Shown: positions 1-6,431 of the stretch, piece by piece | Layout of the letters: every line of letters begins with the position of its first letter | Numbering within the stretch: position 1 is the first letter of the stretch | DNA from: a virus | Direction: 5' to 3' (one strand) | DNA length: 23,241 nucleotides | IMG/VR virus record: IMGVR_UViG_3300009128_000136 | Location: 1 to 23,241 of that record | The notes under the pieces: model-generated | Database searches by the model: none | Told to the model about the DNA's origin: nothing | The model's input: only the letters and a program-made list of their open reading frames with translations | Program-made: the position numbers and the translations under genes

Positions 1-1146
1 CGGATACATAAGAAAATAGAACAGGTAAAAAAGCAAAGTATTCTTAATCTAAACTCACCCCAGCAACTTGTAGAATTGTTTTATTCAGTTATTAGATTTC
101 CCCCACAGACAGATAAACATACGGGGAATCCTACGGTTGGGAAAAAGGCTCGGGGGGTTTTACTTAAATACGATGATGAGCGGTACAAAGAAGGGGTTGA
201 GTTTATTCAACTGTTAGAAGATTATCAGCAGGTACAGACTATTGATAAAACTTTTGCGAGTAAGTGGCCTTCGTGGGTTCACGATGACGGGCTTATTCAC
301 CCGAATGTATTACAGCACGGTACTGTAACGGGTCGTCTTGCAATGCGTAATCCTAATTTACAAAATGTGCCAAGAAAAGTACAGGATACAGGTAGCGGTA
401 TAACTGCGTGGCAGTCAAGACATAACATTAAATCTTTATTCAAAAGTAAGTTTGACGGGGGTTTTATTGTTAATGCGGATTACTCACAGGTGGAACTTCG
501 GGTAATGGCTTCAATTGCGAACGATGAGATTATGGTAGATGCCTACAAAAATGGTAAAGATTTACATACAACAACGGCAAAACTATTACATCCAGACTTT
601 GACTCGGTTTCACGTGAGAGACAGGCCGCTTATAGGTATGAGGGTAAAACACATAACTTTGCTTCTGTGTATTCATTGAACAGAGAGTATTTAAATCTTT
701 ATCCTGACCTTGGTACTTGGGTGAACAGAACAATACGTAATGCGAAGAAAGACGGGTATACACAGAGTGCGTTTGGACGTAGACGTAGACTTCCTGAACT
801 TCTAAATATGCACACACTTGATACAAACAATAACAAGTTACGACAGGCAGTAAACTTTTGTATACAGGCAACAGCACACGAAATGTTAATGCGAGCCTTT
901 GTGAATGTGAACAAAGGTTTACGGGGAGCAGGATTAAAAAGCCACGTTGTCTTTGAAGTCCACGACTCATTGATTATTGACTGCCACCCTGCAGAGCTTG
1001 ACAAAGTCGCAAACCTGTTGTATATTTGGATGAGGGATACGGCAGGACTGGATTGGTTTGTTGTGCCATTAGAAATAGACATTGAATACGGAAAGGATTG
1101 GGCGAACTTGAAAAAATACAAAAATGAAAGGAGTACAAATGGGTAA
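1..1146 (+). CDS. Family A (PolA-type) DNA polymerase, 5' partial
   Basis: This is the replicative DNA polymerase; the frame is open from base 1, so the start and any exonuclease domain lie outside the window. A SPQQL segment near the left edge and TVTGRLAMRNPNLQNVP are typical of PolA proteins. Motif A is DYSQVELR, with the metal-binding Asp at 478-480. The O-helix (motif B) keeps Arg (634-636), Lys (646-648), Phe (658-660) and Tyr (670-672). Motif C is VHDS, with the catalytic Asp at 964-966, where most relatives have VHDE. After the O-helix the protein reaches the YPDL segment after only about 8 residues, where Taq and E. coli Pol I have roughly 25 more, so part of the fingers seems to be missing. 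The gene overlaps the next one by 8 bases. The family call is sure; how the short fingers affect activity is not known. Confidence 0.95.
   Translation, partial: RIHKKIEQVKKQSILNLNSPQQLVELFYSVIRFPPQTDKHTGNPTVGKKARGVLLKYDDERYKEGVEFIQLLEDYQQVQTIDKTFASKWPSWVHDDGLIHPNVLQHGTVTGRLAMRNPNLQNVPRKVQDTGSGITAWQSRHNIKSLFKSKFDGGFIVNADYSQVELRVMASIANDEIMVDAYKNGKDLHTTTAKLLHPDFDSVSRERQAAYRYEGKTHNFASVYSLNREYLNLYPDLGTWVNRTIRNAKKDGYTQSAFGRRRRLPELLNMHTLDTNNNKLRQAVNFCIQATAHEMLMRAFVNVNKGLRGAGLKSHVVFEVHDSLIIDCHPAELDKVANLLYIWMRDTAGLDWFVVPLEIDIEYGKDWANLKKYKNERSTNG
998..1026 (+). promoter_or_regulatory. Sigma-70 promoter inside the polymerase gene
   Basis: TTGACA at 998-1003 and TATATT at 1021-1026 are separated by exactly 17 bases. 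The site belongs to a family of six identical-geometry promoters in the window. It lies about 110 bases before the UvsY-like, ssDNA-binding protein and UvsX genes and would drive them. Confidence 0.7.
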
Positions 1147-1615
1147 TAATGTTTGGGGTCTGGTAGGTAGTAATACTATTACTGTAGACCTTGGTGGTGG
1201 CGAGGTTGTGTCGGTAGATATACAAGGGTATTCTGAAATAAGAAAATCTCTTGTTGAAGAAATGACAGAACTTCCAAGTATGTATGCGTATATTTATACA
1301 CTAAAGGCGAGAGCGCAGGAAAGGCTTGGGGAACTTAAAAATGCTTTGAAAGCGTTTGAGGGGGATAAGAAAAAAGACCACAGGGAAAGGATTGTAGAGT
1401 CCAAGGGGAAAGTAACAATTTCTGAAGTAGATGCTTCCGTTGACTCTGACCAAGAAGTTATTGTGGAAAGAGAGTACGTAGATAAGTATAATAGTATAGT
1501 GACTATACTCGGTGGTATTTTGTCCGCACTTTCTATCAAAAAATCAATGCTTAAACAATTAGCGGCTCACGAAAGATATAGTTTGTCAATGTACTCAAAC
1601 AATGAGGGGGAATAA
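1139..1615 (+). CDS. UvsY-like recombination mediator candidate
   Basis: The 158-residue protein starts at ATG 1139, 5 bases after GAAAGGAG, and overlaps the polymerase stop. An earlier in-frame ATG at 1124 lies before this ribosome binding site and is not preferred. The middle is a charged, probably helical segment rich in Lys and Glu (residues about 35-80). It is followed by an acidic stretch and a helix with the pattern YNSIVTILGGILSALSIKK, then MLKQLAAHER. T4 UvsY has the same layout: a basic helical part, then a hydrophobic helix ending in a basic patch. UvsY loads UvsX onto DNA covered with gp32. The gene stands directly before a gp32-like and a UvsX-like gene, which supports this role. 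Identity by sequence alone is weak, so this is mainly inference from order and architecture. Confidence 0.45.
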   Translation: MGNNVWGLVGSNTITVDLGGGEVVSVDIQGYSEIRKSLVEEMTELPSMYAYIYTLKARAQERLGELKNALKAFEGDKKKDHRERIVESKGKVTISEVDASVDSDQEVIVEREYVDKYNSIVTILGGILSALSIKKSMLKQLAAHERYSLSMYSNNEGE

Positions 1616-1616
1616 A

Positions 1617-2357
1617 ATGACAGATAACAACAGCAACTGGGATGCACTTATTAACAACCTTAAAGATGAAATGAGAAGTGAAGCAAGCTCTTCAAAGCAG
1701 GTGCTCACGTATCTTCGCTTCAAAGACGGGGACTCGGCTACAGTACGTTTCCTTCCCCCTGTGGGGGAATTGGACTCTGACAATACCCCGTTTAGAAAAC
1801 TTCTTACTCACTGGGGTCTTGGCGCAAATGGCAGGGAAAGAATTTACTGTCCGAAAACTTTCGGGGGTAATGATTGTCTTGTATGTCGTGCTGTGAGTGA
1901 GGCGTATGACAGTGGTGACGAAGACGAGATTACCTTTGCTCGTAGAACGAGAGCAAGAAGTTCTTATATGTTTCAGGCATATGTAAGAGAAACAGGTGAG
2001 ACTGTGCTGTGGGAAGTTTCCCATATGGTATATTCGAAGATACGGTCTTTCCTTACCAATACGCACTATGGCGCTCGTATCTTTGGTATTGATAATGGGT
2101 TTGATTTTGAAGTAACTCGAAAGGGCTCTGGACTTAACACTGATTATGAGCTTCTTGTAGTACCTCAGATGACCCCATTAGCGGACACCCCCGAAGAGGT
2201 CACTGCTATACTTAGTGGTAGAGTTGCTCTTAGTACCTTCTTCAAGAAGTATGATTTCACTTCTGAAGAGTTGAATGGTTTTATGGATGGTTCATTATCC
2301 CCCCACGAGACTCGCCTTGCGAAGTATTCAGCAGAAAACAATAACGATAGCGAGTAA
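1617..2357 (+). CDS. gp32-like single-stranded DNA-binding protein
   Basis: The 246-residue protein binds single-stranded DNA during replication and recombination. It has the zinc site of T4 gp32: His65, Cys78, Cys87 and Cys90, compared with His64, Cys77, Cys87 and Cys90 in T4. The N-terminal part (residues 1-30) is helical and charged, as expected for the cooperative-binding arm. The LTYLRFKDGDSATVRFLPP segment looks like an OB-fold entry strand. The C-terminus (SAENNNDSE) is short and only mildly acidic compared with the long acidic tail of T4 gp32. The start at 1617 follows GAGGGGG with a 6-base gap and lies one base after the previous stop. Its neighbours, UvsY-like and UvsX, are the partners expected for this protein. 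Confidence 0.88.
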   Translation: MTDNNSNWDALINNLKDEMRSEASSSKQVLTYLRFKDGDSATVRFLPPVGELDSDNTPFRKLLTHWGLGANGRERIYCPKTFGGNDCLVCRAVSEAYDSGDEDEITFARRTRARSSYMFQAYVRETGETVLWEVSHMVYSKIRSFLTNTHYGARIFGIDNGFDFEVTRKGSGLNTDYELLVVPQMTPLADTPEEVTAILSGRVALSTFFKKYDFTSEELNGFMDGSLSPHETRLAKYSAENNNDSE

Positions 2358-2359
2358 TA

Positions 2360-3430
2360 ATGTCGTTAACAAAAGCACTAAAAGATGCTCTCGGGGACTC
2401 TGTAAAACTTGGTTCTGACCTTGCAAAGTTTCAAGGGGAAAGAACTTGGTATTCTACTGGGTCTTTCTCTCTGGACAAAGCAATTCACCCCTCTGGTAGG
2501 GGAATACCAGGGGGGAATCTTGTAGAGTTTTTTGGAGACCCTTCTTCTGGTAAATCATTACTTGCACTGTATGTTCTGGCTTCTGCACAGGCACAGGGTG
2601 GTACAGGGGTTCTAATCAATACGGAAGGTGCTCTTGAAGCGTCTCTTGCAAAGCAAGTCAATCTAAACCTTGACGACCTTTTTATAGTGGAGTCAATGAC
2701 CTCAAAGAAGAAGGAAATACTCCCTGTGTATTTGAGTGATGTGTTTCACATCATTGAAGACATACAGGAGAAGGTACAAAAAATACACGGTAAAGACCAT
2801 CCACTTGTAATTGTGTGGGACTCACTCCCCGCGACGAATACGAAAAAGGATTTTGGTGGTGGTGCTTCAAGGGAAGGGTCAAAAGAATATAACCCTATTC
2901 CAGACCAAGGACTTAAAGCAAAAAACCTGAGACAGTGGCTACACAGACTTACTCCCCAGATAGGTGGGACAAACACACTGTTGATTATGATAAATCACGT
3001 AGTTGCAAAGATAGCTTCAAATCCTCACGTACACTATGCGAAATCGAAAGTAGCCCCGGGTGGTAGTGGACCAAAGTTTAATTCACATATTAGACTTGAG
3101 TTTACAAAGACAGGTGCGAAGTCTTCCTTTATTTTTGAAAAAGGTAAGGAAAAGTTTGCGCCTATTGGTGAGACCCTTCACGTTACCGTTGAAAAGAATA
3201 GGATATCCGCACCGTACCAAAAAGCAGATATTGACTTTTATTTTAAAAGGGAAGGCGGGGTACAGATAGACTACTATTCTGGATACTTAGAGCGGCTAAT
3301 AGCTTTAGATATAGTTGAAAACAAGGGCGGCTGGTTTAGTTTCAAAGATGAGGAAGGAAAAGAACATAAATTTAGAAAAGCCGACTTCTCAAAGACGATG
3401 GAAGAATACCCTTTCCTTCGTGAATTTTAA
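2360..3430 (+). CDS. UvsX/RecA-type recombinase
   Basis: The 356-residue ATPase should form filaments on single-stranded DNA and carry out strand exchange. Walker A is GDPSSGKS at residues 59-66. Glu89 in NTEGALEA matches the RecA catalytic glutamate, and Walker B is LVIVWDS at about 149-155. A later APGGSGPKF segment resembles the DNA-binding loop region of UvsX/RecA proteins. The C-terminal 90 residues (from FKREGG) look like the usual extension. The start at 2360 lies just after the previous stop, with no strong ribosome binding site, so translational coupling to the ssDNA-binding protein gene is likely. Length and motifs fit phage UvsX (about 390 in T4). Confidence 0.93.
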   Translation: MSLTKALKDALGDSVKLGSDLAKFQGERTWYSTGSFSLDKAIHPSGRGIPGGNLVEFFGDPSSGKSLLALYVLASAQAQGGTGVLINTEGALEASLAKQVNLNLDDLFIVESMTSKKKEILPVYLSDVFHIIEDIQEKVQKIHGKDHPLVIVWDSLPATNTKKDFGGGASREGSKEYNPIPDQGLKAKNLRQWLHRLTPQIGGTNTLLIMINHVVAKIASNPHVHYAKSKVAPGGSGPKFNSHIRLEFTKTGAKSSFIFEKGKEKFAPIGETLHVTVEKNRISAPYQKADIDFYFKREGGVQIDYYSGYLERLIALDIVENKGGWFSFKDEEGKEHKFRKADFSKTMEEYPFLREF

Positions 3431-3448
3431 CAAAGGAGTCTAAATTTT

Positions 3449-4294
3449 ATGAAGAAAACAGTTGCCCTGATATCGGATATGCACTGCGGTCATATCTTTG
3501 GATTGTGCCCTGAACCGTATCAGATTAAAGAACCAAAGGATAAGGTAGGTTATCCTAATTTAGTAATGCTTAGTAAAGCACAGGCTGAAATGTGGGACAC
3601 TTACTTGTCTTTTGTAGAGCCCTTTAAGGGTGTTGACCTTCTGGTATGTGTCGGGGATATGCTTGACGGTACACAGAAACATAGTGAAGGTTCAGAGTTA
3701 ATTTCTCTTGCTTCAGACCCAGGTGTGCAAATAGATATGGCTGAACTTGCCATATCTCAATGGCAAGCAAAAGAAGAGTGGTACATCGCAGGTACTCCGT
3801 ACCATTCTGGCAAGCGGACAGACTGGGAAGAACGGCTCGCAAAGAAGCGTAGTATAGTTACAAATGCACACTTCTCTGGCGAGAATGTTTTTGCAATAAG
3901 AGACGACGATACTGGTAATTCTTTTAAGATACACGCAAAGCACCACGTCGGTGGGTCGGCTACTCTTTATGGACAAGCCTCCCAGACAGATAAAGAAAGA
4001 GCAAGTTATCTTGAAGCAAGTTATATTGGTGGGTTTCCACACGTCGATTTGTTTGTAAGAGGGCACGTGCACAAGTACTCTTATGTAGAGTCAATCGGAC
4101 CTGATGAACGAGTTACTGCGTCAATGACTCTCCCTGCGCTACAAGGACAATCAAAGTTTGGTATCAGACGTACAAAAACAAGAGTAGTACCTTTTGGGTT
4201 TGTTGTTCTTGTAATTGAAGACGGTAAGATTGTAGATAGAACAGTGAAGATAAAATATCTTCATTCAAGTATTCCGGAAGTATATACAGTATAG
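3449..4294 (+). CDS. Calcineurin-like metallophosphoesterase
   Basis: The 281-residue protein has the two-metal site of this superfamily: SDMH (Asp10, His12), VGDMLDG (Asp70), GTPYHSG (about 115-121), a His-rich IHAKHH stretch (162-166) and RGHVH (204-208). The start follows AAAGGAG. It is distinct from the SbcD-type nuclease 1 kb downstream, having no GNHD motif but a GTxxH motif instead. Proteins of this kind occur in phage recombination clusters, but their substrate is not settled; it could be a nuclease or a nucleotide phosphatase. The family is clear and the substrate is unknown. Confidence 0.85.
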   Translation: MKKTVALISDMHCGHIFGLCPEPYQIKEPKDKVGYPNLVMLSKAQAEMWDTYLSFVEPFKGVDLLVCVGDMLDGTQKHSEGSELISLASDPGVQIDMAELAISQWQAKEEWYIAGTPYHSGKRTDWEERLAKKRSIVTNAHFSGENVFAIRDDDTGNSFKIHAKHHVGGSATLYGQASQTDKERASYLEASYIGGFPHVDLFVRGHVHKYSYVESIGPDERVTASMTLPALQGQSKFGIRRTKTRVVPFGFVVLVIEDGKIVDRTVKIKYLHSSIPEVYTV

Positions 4295-4302
4295 GGGTTA
4301 AA

Positions 4303-4539
4303 ATGAAAAAAGAAAAAGAAACAATTGTAATACCAGACCTTGATGCTTTACTGGAAGAGTTGGATAGGTGTAAGTTTACTTCAGAAATTGAAGAAGTTCT
4401 TTTTGAGTATTACAATGAGTTTGCGAGTAGACGGGCTGTACCAAAACTTACTTTGTATATAAATGAAACATTTAACAGGGGGTTTACTCCCGACCAGATT
4501 GCCAGAAGAGCAAGAACTCTTGGACTTATATATGAATAA
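4303..4539 (+). CDS. Small hypothetical protein, possible helix-turn-helix
   Basis: The 78-residue protein starts 8 bases after the previous stop, with GGGG before the ATG. I do not recognise the family. It is acidic in the first half (LDALLEELDRC). It ends with FTPDQIARRARTLGLIYE, which could be a helix-turn-helix-like end, but this is only a pattern impression. It sits among recombination genes. Confidence 0.6.
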   Translation: MKKEKETIVIPDLDALLEELDRCKFTSEIEEVLFEYYNEFASRRAVPKLTLYINETFNRGFTPDQIARRARTLGLIYE

Positions 4540-4810
4540 AAAAACACAAGATACAGAACAATTTGTAGTTGAGATTTGGTTTCAAAACGGTAGTACGTAT
4601 GTATTTAAGACAGACTACTTATCAAAATCAGAATATAGAAGTTTAGTTGAGAGTGTATCAAATACAGATATCTCGTCGTTTACAGTGTCCGAAGAGGTCT
4701 TTGATGTACTTTACGACGGACGGAAAGTAAAAACTTTTATTACTGTAAAGAAAGACCAAGTTAATCTTGTAAAGATTTCACCAAAAAAGTTTGGAGAATA
4801 TAATGGGTAA
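4532..4810 (+). CDS. Small hypothetical protein
   Basis: The 92-residue protein has its start chosen at ATG 4532, which overlaps the previous stop as ATGAATAA. An in-frame ATG at 4463 would lie deep inside the upstream gene and is not preferred. Alternating hydrophobic segments (FVVEIWF, STYVFKTDYL, VKTFITVKK) suggest a small beta-rich domain. No family is recognised. It overlaps the histone-like gene by 8 bases, so the two are probably translated together. Confidence 0.6.
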   Translation: MNKKTQDTEQFVVEIWFQNGSTYVFKTDYLSKSEYRSLVESVSNTDISSFTVSEEVFDVLYDGRKVKTFITVKKDQVNLVKISPKKFGEYNG

Positions 4811-4979
4811 ACCTATCAATATGGTTAGAGAAAAGGTGGTGCGTGAGTTTGTGCCAGACCTTCAATTGTCAGATGAGTATGTTAAAGAACTTGAGCAGTA
4901 TATGAGAATGATTGTACTTCGGTCGGCAGACAGGTGTAGGAAGAACCAAAGAAAGCGGTTGCTGAAACAAGATGTATAA
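4803..4979 (+). CDS. Histone-fold-like small DNA-binding protein
   Basis: The 58-residue basic protein starts at ATG 4803, 6 bases after GGAG at 4793-4796. Its second half reads LSDEYVKELEQYM, then RSADRCRKN, then QRKRLLKQDV. This matches the pattern of small bacterial and archaeal histones: an S-D start of the long helix 2, an A-x-R-x3-N helix end, then the GRKT-like loop with Arg-Lys and a closing D-V/D-L. The Arg and Asp that form the histone RD clamp are both present (RK and QDV). The helix 2-to-end length (37 residues) fits the bacterial HBb-like type better than archaeal HMfB, where it is about 4 residues longer. Residues 1-20 would form helix 1. The likely role is DNA binding or compaction, as a dimer. 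This is a pattern match by eye; no structure prediction was made. Confidence 0.6.
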   Translation: MGKPINMVREKVVREFVPDLQLSDEYVKELEQYMRMIVLRSADRCRKNQRKRLLKQDV

Positions 4980-5355
4980 TAAAACAATAGATACAGAACG
5001 TAGGTTAGATGCTAAAGATTATCCTATAATAAGTTATTCTGCATTTAAGTCAGCAAGGAAAAAAGCAAAAAAGGGGAAGATAGGTATATTCCCCGTAAAA
5101 ATATTACTATGTAGGGGTAAAAATTATTCATCAAAACAAATTAAAGTGTGTTTTATTGTTATGTGTAATAGGATTAAAGTTTTACAGGAGTTTTGTGAGA
5201 CTTTTTCGTTTCCTTTAATGTTAATACAGAAAACTAAAAAACAAAGATACGGGTATTTTCACGTAGTGTTGTCTGGTTATCAGGCAAACAAAATGGTTAA
5301 ATTTTTGTTAGGGGAACTTGGTAGGTTTGGGAAGGGGTTGAGAGACTTCAAATGA
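4972..5355 (+). CDS. Basic hypothetical protein
   Basis: The 127-residue, lysine-rich protein starts inside the end of the histone-like gene (8-base overlap) and its stop shares ATGA with the SbcD-type gene. I do not recognise it. Its high basic content (KSARKKAKKGK, QKTKKQRYGY) suggests nucleic-acid contact, but there is no motif to prove it. Its overlaps on both sides tie it to the nuclease operon. Confidence 0.6.
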   Translation: MYNKTIDTERRLDAKDYPIISYSAFKSARKKAKKGKIGIFPVKILLCRGKNYSSKQIKVCFIVMCNRIKVLQEFCETFSFPLMLIQKTKKQRYGYFHVVLSGYQANKMVKFLLGELGRFGKGLRDFK

Positions 5356-6431
5356 AAGAACATTTTTTAGTAACTGCGGATTTACACTTTGATAATTACA
5401 AGTCTCTTGTACCTGCCGAAGTAGGTTCTATCAGTACTCGCTGTGAGGATGTTGGAAAAGTATTAGGCTCAATGAGAGAGTACGCAATAGAACACAATAT
5501 ACATAACGTCATTGTGCTTGGTGATATATTTCACTGGCAAAACAAGATTGAAGTCCCCGTGTTTAATTATGCGGTTAAACAGGTATCAAAGTTTGCGACA
5601 CACGACATTGATGTGTACCTACTTGCAGGGAACCACGACCAGACTACAAAAAGTGGTGTGACAAATAGTCTTGAGAGCCTTGGGAGAGAACGGGTACATA
5701 TAATAGATACACCTACAACACTTTTTGTGGGTAGTTATAACTGGGTTTTAGTTCCATTTTTACCTACACAAGAATATAGTAGTACGATTTTAAGTTTACT
5801 TGAGGGTCTGAAATTACAGCACACGAACAAACCAGTAATTTTGTTTACACACGTGGGTTTGGATGGTAGTCATTTAAACAACCAGACTATCGGACAGGAG
5901 AAGACAACGGTGTCTGATATACATACCGATAAGTTTGTTGCTGGATTTTTAGGACATTACCATAAGCCACAAAAGGTAAATAAAAATACTTGGTATGTTG
6001 GTGCTCCTCTTCAGCATAACTTTAATGATATTGAACAAGAACGTGGGTTTTGGGACGTAGCGTGTACGTACTCTTCTGGTTCTTATACCGCGGTACCTTC
6101 ACTCATACCCCTTGACAATTTGCCAAAGTTCCATTATATTAAGGTAGAAGATTTTGAAGACACCAATATACCAGAACAAGATTTTGTAAAACTTATAGGG
6201 GCAACACAAGAAGAGTTACGAAAATTTGCAGACAGTTTACAAGTAGTTGGTGCAAAAGAAATGAAGAGTTCTGAAGCTGTTCAGAGGGTTTCTATGAGTC
6301 TTGGTGAGACTTGGGGGTCTCTTATAGATAAATATGTAGACTATGTAGGTAAAAATCTAACCCCCAAAGAACGCCAAAAGTATAAAAAGATAGGTTTAAA
6401 GTTATTTACGGAAAGTGGCGAAGAAGAATGA
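5352..6431 (+). CDS. SbcD/Mre11 (T4 gp47-like) nuclease subunit
   Basis: This 359-residue subunit is the metallophosphoesterase half of a DNA end-processing nuclease. Motifs in order are ADLH (Asp10, His12), LGDIFHW (Asp58), AGNHD (Asn94-His95-Asp96), FTHVG (His167) and LGHYH (201-204), the complete metal-binding set. It overlaps its partner by ATGA, which is the usual arrangement of gp47 and gp46 or SbcD and SbcC. The complex resects DNA ends to make the single strands used by UvsX. A sigma-70-type promoter lies inside its 3' part at 6112-6140. Confidence 0.93.
   Translation: MKEHFLVTADLHFDNYKSLVPAEVGSISTRCEDVGKVLGSMREYAIEHNIHNVIVLGDIFHWQNKIEVPVFNYAVKQVSKFATHDIDVYLLAGNHDQTTKSGVTNSLESLGRERVHIIDTPTTLFVGSYNWVLVPFLPTQEYSSTILSLLEGLKLQHTNKPVILFTHVGLDGSHLNNQTIGQEKTTVSDIHTDKFVAGFLGHYHKPQKVNKNTWYVGAPLQHNFNDIEQERGFWDVACTYSSGSYTAVPSLIPLDNLPKFHYIKVEDFEDTNIPEQDFVKLIGATQEELRKFADSLQVVGAKEMKSSEAVQRVSMSLGETWGSLIDKYVDYVGKNLTPKERQKYKKIGLKLFTESGEEE
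6112..6140 (+). promoter_or_regulatory. Sigma-70 promoter inside the SbcD-type gene
   Basis: TTGACA at 6112-6117, a 17-base spacer, then TATATT at 6135-6140. It is preceded by CCCC, as are two other members of the family in this window. It lies about 290 bases before the SbcC-type gene. Confidence 0.65.

Noticed and set aside
530-1225. Long minus-strand frames opposite the polymerase gene
   Set aside because: They lie wholly opposite a gene with clear polymerase motifs, have no good ribosome binding sites and show no recognisable domains.
6300-6340. T4-type late promoter (TATAAATA)
   Set aside because: The nearest similar string (TATAGATAAATA) is inside a gene with no context, and no repeated copies exist in the window.
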